Origin: Megamonas hypermegale_A
GTDB taxonomy: Bacteria > Bacillota > Negativicutes > Selenomonadales > Selenomonadaceae
Length of the DNA stretch: 6,038 nucleotides
NCBI RefSeq assembly: GCF_030371585.1
Contig: NZ_JAUDCE010000077.1
Strand: one strand, 5' to 3'
Shown piece by piece: positions 1 to 5,725 of this stretch. Under the pieces are notes generated by a model. That model did no database searches. It worked only from the letters and a program-made list of their open reading frames with translations, and was not told the origin of the DNA. Position 1 is the stretch's first letter; each line of letters starts with the position of its first letter. The translations under genes were made by a program, and so were the position numbers.

Positions 1-325
1 CATGTCAACACTTTTTTTCATCTTTTTTATAAAATTTTTCTCAAACCTTATTTTCATACTTCAATATGCCTTATTAATAACTTTTAGTAATCTATTCTAA
101 TATTATATATCATTAGACATGCTATATATAAAGTGCTATTATTTACATTATAGTCAAGCGGCTTTCATAACAATTTATTATAAAACTGCCATATATGAAA
201 TTTATTCTACATAAAAACGATATTTTTCCATAATAAAAAGGATAATTCCCATCTACAGCGAATAAAATATCTATTAATCAGAAAAATTATTTTTATCATT
301 AAATTTATACTAAGAGGTGTTTGCT
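1..325. other. AT-rich intergenic spacer, no gene seen
   Basis: No reading frame with a plausible start, Shine-Dalgarno sequence and protein-like composition is visible on either strand. The stretch is strongly AT-rich, with many short A and T runs, and probably carries the promoter of the operon that starts at 326, but no -35/-10 pair stands out enough to call. At the extreme left, minus-strand TTGACA (positions 8-3) would suit the -35 box of a gene leaving the window leftwards; its -10 would lie outside the window. Confidence 0.6.
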
Positions 326-769
326 ATGTTAGATTTAAACGAAATATTAACGGTTGGACAAAATTTTATGATTAGAAAAGTTGTCCAGCGTTCCGATACG
401 GCAGCGGCTTATTCCAAAGATTTAAATCAGTTTCTTTCCACGCCGACCATCATCGATTTGGCAATTCGCGCTTCTATGGAAACTATCGATAAATATCTGC
501 CGGACGATTATGTAAGTATCGGCTTCAGTATAAAATTCGCCCATACTGCCGCCACCAGTCTCGGTATGACATTGACAGTCAAAGTCAGCATCGTAAGTAT
601 TGAAGACCATGAAGTTGACCTCCGCATCGAAGCCTGGGACGAACAGGGAGAAATCGGCTACGGCATGCACAAACGCAGTATTGTAAGCAAAGCGCATTTA
701 ATGAAAAACGCTGAACGCCGGACACGGTTTTTGACGAATAAACGTTTGGATAGTTTTGGAAGGAGATGA
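326..769 (+). CDS. Hotdog-fold thioesterase-like protein (FlK family)
   Basis: A 147-residue soluble protein resembling the small hotdog acyl-CoA thioesterases typified by fluoroacetyl-CoA thioesterase FlK. The ATG at 326 is preferred over the in-frame GTG at 317 because GAGGTG (314-319) sits 6 bases before the ATG and overlaps the GTG. Family landmarks: a Ser-Thr-Pro segment at residues 38-40 before the long hotdog helix, FAHTAAT at 71-77 containing the expected active-site His73, and a final strand around EIGYGMHKRSIV (109-120). In FlK the triad is Thr42, Glu50 and His76; here the Thr (T39) and His (H73) equivalents are present, but the position eight residues after the Thr is Ile47, not Glu. 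Activity may therefore be altered or lost, for example an acyl-CoA binding role. It is the first gene of an operon with a small membrane protein 5 bases downstream and a sodium-pump decarboxylase beta subunit after that, suggesting a link to a CoA-thioester substrate; that link is inference. Confidence 0.8.
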   Translation: MLDLNEILTVGQNFMIRKVVQRSDTAAAYSKDLNQFLSTPTIIDLAIRASMETIDKYLPDDYVSIGFSIKFAHTAATSLGMTLTVKVSIVSIEDHEVDLRIEAWDEQGEIGYGMHKRSIVSKAHLMKNAERRTRFLTNKRLDSFGRR

Positions 770-774
770 TTAAG

Positions 775-927
775 ATGATGATATCTGACGATTTATGGGG
801 CGCTTTCGCGCTGAGCATCATTGATTTCATTTTAAGTTTCGTTTTTATCGGCGGCGTAGGTGCTGTATTGTACCTGTTCCCGTATCTGAATAAACTTGGT
901 GAAGTTAATGAAGAAGACCACTATTAA
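775..927 (+). CDS. Small one-helix membrane protein, decarboxylase gamma/epsilon-like
   Basis: A 50-residue reading frame, easily missed because of its size. AAGGAG (760-765) lies 9 bases before the ATG at 775, inside the end of the preceding gene, and a second ATG follows directly at 778. The protein has a short acidic N-terminus, one hydrophobic segment at about residues 10-37 (rich in F, I, L, V with a GGVGA turn), then YLNKLGE and an acidic tail ending EEDHY. This layout, and its place immediately before a decarboxylase beta subunit, recall the small subunits of Na+-translocating decarboxylases (OadG of oxaloacetate decarboxylase, the 55-residue epsilon subunit of Veillonella methylmalonyl-CoA decarboxylase), which anchor or stabilise the complex. 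Sequence alone does not prove homology; it could be an unrelated small membrane protein. Coding status is well supported by spacing, ribosome binding site and operon position. Confidence 0.78.
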   Translation: MMISDDLWGAFALSIIDFILSFVFIGGVGAVLYLFPYLNKLGEVNEEDHY

Positions 928-948
928 ATTTAGGGAAGTGTGATTTTT

Positions 949-2073
949 ATGATAGATTTCGGCGCTCTTTTAGAGGCATTATTATTACAAACCGGTTTAA
1001 TTTCCATGTCTTTGGGCAATATTATAATGATAGTAGTCGGTGCAGTCATGCTGTATCTCGGTATTATCAAAAGATATGAACCGTTCCTGCTCGTTGGTAT
1101 CGGCCTTTCGTGTATCGTTGCCAATATTCCCGGTTCCGGACTCGTCGATGAAGGCGGACTGTTCCACTATGCTTATCAAGGTGTAGAATCGCTTATTCTG
1201 CCGCCGCTCATTTTCCTGGGCGTTGGTGCTATGACCGATTTTGGTCCGATGATTGCCAATCCTTCACTCGTCATATTAGGCGCAGCCGCTCATCTTGGTA
1301 TCTTCGTCGCTCTTATTATGGCAAAACTCATGGGCTTTACGCTTGCCGAAGCTTGTTCTATCGGTATCATCGGCGGTGCCGACGGACCTATGGCTATCTA
1401 TACAACCGTTCAGCTGGCTCCGCACCTGTTGCCGCAGATTTCCGTTGCAGCATACTCGTACATGGCGCTTATGCCGCTCATTCAACCGCCGGTAATGAGG
1501 CTTCTCACCACTAAAGCAGAACGCCAAATCATCATGAAACAGCCGCGTTACGTTTCCCGTCTGGAAAAAATTGTATTCCCTGTCGTCATGATTGTCATCG
1601 TAAATCTTTTCCTGCCGCCGGTTGCACCGCTCATCACGATGCTTATGTTCGGTAATTTAATCCGCGAATGTCTGCTACTTGACCGCATGGCAGAAACTAT
1701 TTCCAATTCTTTCTTAAATATTATTACATTGGTATTGACGATTGCTATCGGTTCTACAATGAGTGCAGATACTTTCTTAACGTCTCAGACGCTCTTAATT
1801 ATTTTCCTCGGCCTCGTATCTTTCGTTTTCGGTACTGCCTCCGGCGTTGTCTGCGCCCGCATTATGAACAAAATCAGCGGCGGCAAAATCAATCCGTTAA
1901 TCGGTTCCGCCGGTATCGCTTCCGTTCCGATTGCTGCCCGCGTATCGCATAAAGTCGGTCAGGAAGAAAACCGCAATAATTTCTTAATCATGCACGCTAT
2001 GGGACCAAATCTCGCCGGTGTATTCGGCACTGCTATCTCAGGCGGTATCATGCTCGCACTGCTCGGTCAGTAA
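949..2073 (+). CDS. Na+-translocating decarboxylase beta subunit (OadB/GcdB/MmdB family)
   Basis: A 374-residue polytopic inner-membrane protein. In this family the beta subunit takes the carboxyl group from carboxybiotin, releases CO2 and exports Na+, powering the oxaloacetate, methylmalonyl-CoA, glutaconyl-CoA or malonate decarboxylase complexes. Landmarks: MTDFGPMIANP (95-105), GIIGGADGPMAIY (139-151) with the family's essential Asp at D145, YSYMALMPLIQPP (169-181), INPLIGSAG (314-322) with the conserved Asn315, and HAMGPNLAG (349-357). Length matches the short MmdB/GcdB type rather than the ~430-residue enterobacterial OadB. The ATG at 949 is preferred over GTG 940 because AGGGAAG (932-938) is well spaced from it. 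It follows the 50-aa gene by 21 bases and is the last gene of the operon. Odd points: no carboxyltransferase or biotin carrier gene is nearby, and the segment after Asn315 reads GIAS where family members that I remember read G(V/I)SA. The substrate cannot be assigned. Confidence 0.93.
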   Translation: MIDFGALLEALLLQTGLISMSLGNIIMIVVGAVMLYLGIIKRYEPFLLVGIGLSCIVANIPGSGLVDEGGLFHYAYQGVESLILPPLIFLGVGAMTDFGPMIANPSLVILGAAAHLGIFVALIMAKLMGFTLAEACSIGIIGGADGPMAIYTTVQLAPHLLPQISVAAYSYMALMPLIQPPVMRLLTTKAERQIIMKQPRYVSRLEKIVFPVVMIVIVNLFLPPVAPLITMLMFGNLIRECLLLDRMAETISNSFLNIITLVLTIAIGSTMSADTFLTSQTLLIIFLGLVSFVFGTASGVVCARIMNKISGGKINPLIGSAGIASVPIAARVSHKVGQEENRNNFLIMHAMGPNLAGVFGTAISGGIMLALLGQ

Positions 2074-2082
2074 TATTTTCAT

Positions 2083-2117
2083 AAAAAAAAGGAACTCAAT
2101 TTTTGAGTTCCTTTTTA
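2083..2117. terminator. Bidirectional intrinsic terminator
   Basis: GGAACTCAA (2091-2099) pairs with TTGAGTTCC (2103-2111) around a TTT loop, with an A run before (2083-2090) and a T run after (2112-2116). It therefore works as a rho-independent terminator on both strands. It lies between the convergent decarboxylase beta subunit gene (+, stop at 2073) and htpX (-, stop at 2126) and serves both. Confidence 0.93.
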
Positions 2118-2125
2118 TTTTACCG

Positions 2126-3001
2126 TTATACAGTTGTAATTCCTTTTTCACTTGCCTGTTCATGCAGTCTTGCAATTCTGTCTTCCGTTAAAGGATGCGT
2201 GCTAAACATGTTGGCCAGTCTCTTGCCGGCACCTTCAAACGGATTGATGATAAACATATGTGCCGTAGCCGGTGTGGCATTCGGCATTTCACCATGTTTT
2301 GCATAATAGTCGATTTTTTCCAGCGCATTGGCTAAATACAGCGGATTGCCGCAGATATTGCCGCCTTCGGCATCAGCGTCGTATTCGCGCGAACGGGATA
2401 CCGCCATCTGGATAATACCTGCCGCCAGCGGTGCAATAATAGCCGTTGCCAATAAAGTAGCCATATTGGAGCCGCCTTCTTCATCATCATTGTTGCTACT
2501 GCCAAAAATAGCACCAAACTGCGCTACGTTGGCAATCATAGAAATAGCGCCCGCCATGGAAGCGGCAATCGTACTGATTAATATATCGCGGTGTTTTACG
2601 TGAGCCAGCTCATGACTGATTACGCCCGCCAGTTCTTCATAATTTAAAGCCCGCATAATACCGGTCGTTACGGCAACAGCCGCATGTTCCGGATTTCTGC
2701 CCGTCGCAAAAGCGTTCGGTTCGTCTGCTTCAATAATACATACACGCGGCATCGGCAGCTCTGCCCGTTTTGCCAGTCTTTCCACCAAATCGTATAAATT
2801 CGGCGCATCTTCGCGCGTTACTTCCCGTGCTCCATATGCTCTAAGACACATATCGGCACTGTTCCAATACATAAATATATTCATGCCCAAAGAAATCACA
2901 AACATCAACAGAGCACCCGTCGTTCCGCCGACCGCTCCTCCGATAGCTATCAGTATACCCATTAAAGCAGCCATTAACACAGTCGTCTTTAATGTATTCA
3001 T
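2126..3001 (-). CDS. htpX: Membrane zinc metalloprotease HtpX
   Basis: A 291-residue M48-family integral membrane protease that degrades misfolded or damaged membrane proteins alongside FtsH; length is close to E. coli HtpX (293). Two hydrophobic segments near the N-terminus (about 5-27 and 29-46) are followed by the catalytic domain with HELAH at 130-134 (zinc ligands H130 and H134, catalytic E131) and the third ligand Glu206 in SREYDAD (204-210). Two further hydrophobic stretches (about 140-166 and 179-200) lie between them, separated by an acidic loop NNDDEEGG (170-177). The C-terminal STHPLTEDRIARL (267-279) is typical of the family. AGGAGG (3016-3011) stands 9 bases before the ATG. The gene follows the TerC-like gene by 30 bases on the same strand with no U-tracted terminator between, so it is probably read from the manganese-riboswitch promoter, an unusual arrangement for htpX. 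A separate promoter inside the upstream gene cannot be excluded. Confidence 0.96.
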   Translation of the reverse strand: MNTLKTTVLMAALMGILIAIGGAVGGTTGALLMFVISLGMNIFMYWNSADMCLRAYGAREVTREDAPNLYDLVERLAKRAELPMPRVCIIEADEPNAFATGRNPEHAAVAVTTGIMRALNYEELAGVISHELAHVKHRDILISTIAASMAGAISMIANVAQFGAIFGSSNNDDEEGGSNMATLLATAIIAPLAAGIIQMAVSRSREYDADAEGGNICGNPLYLANALEKIDYYAKHGEMPNATPATAHMFIINPFEGAGKRLANMFSTHPLTEDRIARLHEQASEKGITTV

Positions 3002-3031
3002 TTAATTTTTCCTCCTAAAAACAATTCATTA

Positions 3032-3712
3032 TCAGCACTTGCAAGTGCGATGATTTTTAAACCAGCCAAAACTAAGTACCATTACAACAAGAACTATTTT
3101 TATAATCAAACTCCAATCTGTCAGATAAACGCCGATTACTTTATCCATCGTCATCATTTCAGCTGCCGTATATGCTAAAATTGCACCGCCCAGATAAATG
3201 AGCCATGGCAGTTTTTTCATTATCAGCAGAAAAACCTGCGCACCGCACAGCACAATCGGCAGACTAATCATCAAGCCACAGATAATAAGACTCCATTTTG
3301 CCTCCGGCACCATGTTGGCAACACCAGCAAGCGCCAGCACATTATCAAGGCTCATGATGAAATCGGCAATCATGATAGTGCGCACTGCCGCAAACAAGGT
3401 AGTCGCCTGTTTGCCGCTGCCTTCATCCTCGCTATTATCGACCAGGAGTTTGACCGCTATATATACTAGCAGTGCCCCGCCAATAAACTGCAAATACGGC
3501 AGTCCCAATAATTCCGTTGCAAACAAGGTAAGACAGACTCTCACTATTACAGCTCCTGCACCGCCGATTACAACACCTTTCAGCCGTTCATGCTCCGGCA
3601 GGGATTTGCACGCCATCGCAATCACAATAGCATTGTCACCGCTCAAAATCAAATCCAGCAGTAATATGCTGCCGAGTGCCGCAAACCACGGTGCAGTAAA
3701 TATACCTTCCAC
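3032..3712 (-). CDS. TerC-family membrane protein (YjbE-like, putative Mn2+ exporter)
   Basis: A 226-residue integral membrane protein of the TerC/YjbE group, whose members are implicated in manganese efflux and in metalating exported enzymes. Two related acidic motifs mark the family's internal repeat: DLILSGDNAIVIAMA (20-34) and ADFIMSLDNVLALAG (116-130), carrying membrane-embedded Asp and Asn residues expected to bind metal. Hydrophobic segments alternate through the whole length, with a charged loop NSEDEGSGK at 93-101. Start: the same frame can be read back to an ATG at 3778, but those 22 residues are encoded by the terminator hairpin and leader of the riboswitch, so the GTG at 3712 is chosen. 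It gives a family-like N-terminus (EGIFTAPWFAALGS) and a length close to B. subtilis YjbE (218). The ribosome binding site before this GTG is poor (GAAAGAAG-like), so the exact start is less certain than the gene. The protein ends in Cys-Lys-Cys. The riboswitch upstream supports a manganese role. Confidence 0.9.
   Translation of the reverse strand: MEGIFTAPWFAALGSILLLDLILSGDNAIVIAMACKSLPEHERLKGVVIGGAGAVIVRVCLTLFATELLGLPYLQFIGGALLVYIAVKLLVDNSEDEGSGKQATTLFAAVRTIMIADFIMSLDNVLALAGVANMVPEAKWSLIICGLMISLPIVLCGAQVFLLIMKKLPWLIYLGGAILAYTAAEMMTMDKVIGVYLTDWSLIIKIVLVVMVLSFGWFKNHRTCKC
3035..3048. repeat. 14-bp palindrome at the end of the TerC-like gene
   Basis: GCACTTGCAAGTGC is a perfect palindrome covering the last codons of the TerC-like gene (encoding Thr-Cys-Lys-Cys), flanked by ATCA on the left and TGAT on the right with a 2-base offset. 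In the minus-strand RNA it would fold into a short hairpin directly before the htpX ribosome binding site. A UUUUU run follows only after about 14 bases, so it is not a normal terminator. It might stabilise or trim the mRNA between the two genes. Confidence 0.5.
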
Positions 3713-3747
3713 TGTTTCATCGCTTCTTTCTTTGTTTCTATCTATAT

Positions 3748-3791
3748 AAAAAGACCCTGTTTCACGGAAAAATCCCATGAAACAAGGTCTT
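3748..3791 (-). terminator. Riboswitch expression-platform terminator
   Basis: In the minus-strand RNA, positions 3791-3775 (AAGACCUUGUUUCAUGG) pair with 3767-3751 (CCGUGAAACAGGGUCUU) to give a 17-bp stem with two G-U pairs and a 7-base loop (3774-3768), followed by a U run through 3748. The 5' arm includes 3787-3782 (CCUUGU), which is also the 3' strand of aptamer helix P1, so the two structures exclude each other. Ligand-stabilised P1 should block termination, making this an ON switch. Confidence 0.92.
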
Positions 3792-3873
3792 GCTTACAAA
3801 TTTAAAATATTGCCGATTGTACCGGAGTTTTCACTCGTACTGACGATAGCAACCGTTCGGCTACTCCCCTTGT
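3782..3873 (-). promoter_or_regulatory. yybP-ykoY manganese riboswitch aptamer
   Basis: Read on the minus strand, the leader carries the signatures of the yybP-ykoY Mn2+-sensing aptamer. The first loop is GGGGAGUAGC (3869-3860) after the P1 strand ACAAGG (3873-3868). An inner CGUCAGUACGAG segment (3844-3833) closes on CUCCGGUAC (3827-3819). The three-prime GCAAGACCUUGU (3793-3782) completes P1 by pairing CCUUGU with ACAAGG. The 3' P1 strand is shared with the terminator just downstream, so Mn2+ binding is predicted to allow read-through into the TerC-like gene and probably htpX. Matching of motif and downstream gene type makes the assignment firm. Confidence 0.95.
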
Positions 3874-3891
3874 AGGTATATCATAAATAAT

Positions 3892-3920
3892 AATATATCA
3901 TATCCATAAGTTCCCTGCAA
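3892..3920 (-). promoter_or_regulatory. Promoter of the riboswitch-terC-htpX transcript
   Basis: On the minus strand TTGCAG (3920-3915) and TATATT (3897-3892) are separated by exactly 17 bases, a good sigma-A type promoter. Initiation would fall near 3885, about a dozen bases before helix P1 of the riboswitch. It begins just after the stop codon of the upstream BASS gene (3925), for which no separate terminator is visible, so read-through from that gene would also pass the riboswitch. Confidence 0.75.
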
Positions 3921-3924
3921 GAGA

Positions 3925-4890
3925 TTAATTATGCGCCAGTTTTTCAGCTTTGGCTTTCTCCGCCTTCTCCATTTTGCCTGCTAAATAATTAGCTGCGAGC
4001 GAACCAGAGATATTGTGCCATACGCTGAACACTGCGCCCGGAATTGCCGCTGCCGCACCGAAGTGCATTAAAGCCAAAGAAGAAGCCAGTCCGGAATTTT
4101 GCATTCCGACTTCAATAGATATAGCTTTCGATTTCGCCAAATTCATTCTCAAAGCTTTAGCTACAGCAAAGCCCAAAGCATAACCAAGCAGATTGTGCAG
4201 CATTACCACAGCCATAATCAAAAGTCCCGTCTGCATAATCTGCTGCGAACTTACGGAAACTACACCACCGACAATCAGCACGATTGCAATTACGGAAATA
4301 AGCGGCAGCAGCTTTATCGCTCTGCGTACAAAATCACCGAATAATTTATTGATGACAATACCTAAAACAATCGGCACTACAACGACCTGCACGATGGAAA
4401 TCATCATAGCCGCCAGAGAAATCTCAATCCATGCTCCGGCCAGCCACCATGTCAGAAGCGGCGTAACAACCGGTGCCAGAATTGTCGTCGTCATCGTCAT
4501 GGATACGGACAAAGGCACATCACCGCGTGCCAGATACGTCATTACATTGGAAGACGTACCGCCCGGACACGTACCGACCAGAATTACGCCGACAGCCAGT
4601 TCCGGCGGAAGCTGGAAAAGCGTCGCGAGCAGCCAGGCAAGACCCGGCATAATCGTAAACTGAGCCACAGCTCCGACAAGTACGTCTTTCGGACGCTGGA
4701 AAACCAGCTTGAAATCTTCAAAACGCAGCGTCATCCCCATGCCGAACATAACGATACCCAATAAATATGTAACATAACCTGCCGCCCATTTAAATGTCCA
4801 CGGCATAAACAGGGCAACCGCTGCCACGATGATAACAAAAGCCGCCATATACTTAGAAATAAAATTGCTTAAAGCTTCTAATGCTTTCAT
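3925..4890 (-). CDS. Bile acid:sodium symporter (BASS) family transporter
   Basis: A 321-residue Na+-coupled secondary transporter of the BASS family, whose bacterial members move organic anions such as bile acids or pantoate precursors; the substrate here is unknown. The frame extends to 4938, but the ATG at 4890 is chosen because AGGAGGG (4904-4898) stands 7 bases before it. Signature segments are GTCPGGTSSN (106-115) and EVGMQNSGLA (260-269), the two crossover helices around the sodium sites. With this start, the sodium-binding residues that I recall for the crystallised Neisseria homologue (Gln77, Ser114, Asn115, Ser128, Thr132, Glu260, Val261, Met263, Gln264) all fall at the same residue numbers, so both sodium sites look intact. 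The ends are a short soluble N-terminus and a Lys/Glu/Ala-rich C-terminal tail (307-319). It has its own likely promoter upstream and stands between the nitroreductase and the manganese-regulated genes without an obvious functional link. Confidence 0.93.
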   Translation of the reverse strand: MKALEALSNFISKYMAAFVIIVAAVALFMPWTFKWAAGYVTYLLGIVMFGMGMTLRFEDFKLVFQRPKDVLVGAVAQFTIMPGLAWLLATLFQLPPELAVGVILVGTCPGGTSSNVMTYLARGDVPLSVSMTMTTTILAPVVTPLLTWWLAGAWIEISLAAMMISIVQVVVVPIVLGIVINKLFGDFVRRAIKLLPLISVIAIVLIVGGVVSVSSQQIMQTGLLIMAVVMLHNLLGYALGFAVAKALRMNLAKSKAISIEVGMQNSGLASSLALMHFGAAAAIPGAVFSVWHNISGSLAANYLAGKMEKAEKAKAEKLAHN

Positions 4891-4922
4891 CCAAAATCCC
4901 TCCTGCAAAACTTTTAGTCCAC

Positions 4923-4960
4923 TGTATAAAATATACACTGAAATATATACATAACGTCAA
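4923..4960 (-). promoter_or_regulatory. Putative promoter and operator of the BASS gene
   Basis: On the minus strand TTGACG (4960-4955) makes a good -35 box. The -10 would be TGTATA (4937-4932, spacing 17) or TATATT (4935-4930, spacing 19); neither combination is ideal. The -10 region is covered by the inverted repeat TGTATA-AAA-TATACA (4923-4937), a typical place for a repressor to bind. No regulator gene is adjacent. Confidence 0.45.
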
Positions 4961-5076
4961 ATATATAATTAAAATTAATATTACTGCGTAAATAATAGAT
5001 TTTATAAGTGATATTATGTTTACATATTTACAGTGTGTATTTCATATCATACTGCAAAATTTATCTACTGTCAATA

Positions 5077-5117
5077 AAAAAAGCTCTTAAATACAAAATG
5101 TATATAAGAGCTTTTTT
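5077..5117. terminator. Bidirectional intrinsic terminator after the nitroreductase gene
   Basis: AAAAAAGCTCTTA (5077-5089) pairs with TAAGAGCTTTTTT (5105-5117); after one A-A mismatch the stem continues as ATAC (5091-5094) with GTAT (5100-5103) around an AAAAT loop. Both arms end in A/T runs, so it can terminate in either direction. It lies 5 bases past the nitroreductase stop on the minus strand. Confidence 0.92.
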
Positions 5118-5122
5118 ATATT

Positions 5123-5644
5123 TTATTTTACGGTTACTACATAATCATCTTTACGTGGCGCTGCCTTCGGCAGATTTCCATCCGGATAACCGAGTACGCA
5201 GTGTCCAACGCCGATATAATCGCCTTCAATGCCCCACTGTTTTAAAAGTGCCTTTCCTTCTTCTGTAGCAAATTCTTCTTTCGCTCTGTTAATCCAGCAG
5301 GAGCCAAGGCCCAGACTATGAGCCGCCAACATCAGATTGCCCATAACAAGCGAACCGTCTTGCACGGCCGTCGGTTTCGTCGCATCCGCCAAAACGAGAA
5401 CGACGGTCGGCGCACCGTAAAACGGGTCGGATTTTACGCCCATAATCTGCGCATTCCATTTGGATAATTTGGCGATTATTTCCGGATTTTGGATGACTAC
5501 CATTTTCGGCGATTGCCAGCCATGTCCTGTAGCGGCGTATTTACCAGCTTCCAGTATCTGCTGCAAATCTTCATCTTTAATCTGCTCCGGTTTGTATTTA
5601 CGGCAGCTTCTTCTTTCCAGCATTGCTTTTATAACATCATTCAT
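5123..5644 (-). CDS. Nitroreductase family FMN-dependent oxidoreductase
   Basis: A 173-residue cytoplasmic flavoprotein of the nitroreductase superfamily, which uses NAD(P)H to reduce nitro compounds, quinones or similar acceptors; the natural substrate is not predictable. Landmarks: RRSCRKY (11-17), the family's RRSxRxY FMN-phosphate segment; the ATGHGWQSP loop (38-46) that contacts FMN; the helix from DGSLVMGNLMLAAHS into GLGSCWI (96-118); and the C-terminal LGYPDG...PRK (151-165) common to small single-domain members. Length is typical of the short class. AGGAGG (5658-5653) stands 8 bases before the ATG. It appears to be a single-gene transcript, with the terminator at 5077-5117 directly after it. 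The AT-rich stretch upstream (5660-5700) must hold its promoter, but no -35/-10 pair is convincing. Confidence 0.93.
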   Translation of the reverse strand: MNDVIKAMLERRSCRKYKPEQIKDEDLQQILEAGKYAATGHGWQSPKMVVIQNPEIIAKLSKWNAQIMGVKSDPFYGAPTVVLVLADATKPTAVQDGSLVMGNLMLAAHSLGLGSCWINRAKEEFATEEGKALLKQWGIEGDYIGVGHCVLGYPDGNLPKAAPRKDDYVVTVK

Positions 5645-5725
5645 GAAAAAATCCTCCTTTAAATAATATTATTATTTTAGTTCCACAAAAAATTCTCAAA
5701 ATCCTTTTATCAATTTCTATTTGCT

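Noticed and set aside
1..9. Minus-strand ATG at 3-1 and TTGACA at 8-3, possibly a divergent gene start or promoter
   Set aside because: There is no Shine-Dalgarno sequence before the ATG, and the -10 box that would confirm a promoter lies outside the window.
3198..3749. 183-codon + strand frame opposite the TerC-like gene
   Set aside because: Antisense shadow of a clear membrane protein gene; Ser/Thr/Pro-rich translation with no domain, and no ribosome binding site.
4193..4663. 156-codon + strand frame opposite the BASS gene
   Set aside because: Antisense shadow of the transporter; threonine/isoleucine-rich low-complexity translation typical of the reverse of membrane protein codons.
5008..5268. 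86-codon + strand frame overlapping the 3' end of the nitroreductase gene
   Set aside because: Runs through the terminator hairpin and then antisense to a real gene; no ribosome binding site.
5660..5700. AATAATATTATT palindrome upstream of the nitroreductase as a PerR/Fur-like operator
   Set aside because: It is low-complexity AT sequence, shows no clear match to a known box, and no -35/-10 pair places it at a promoter.
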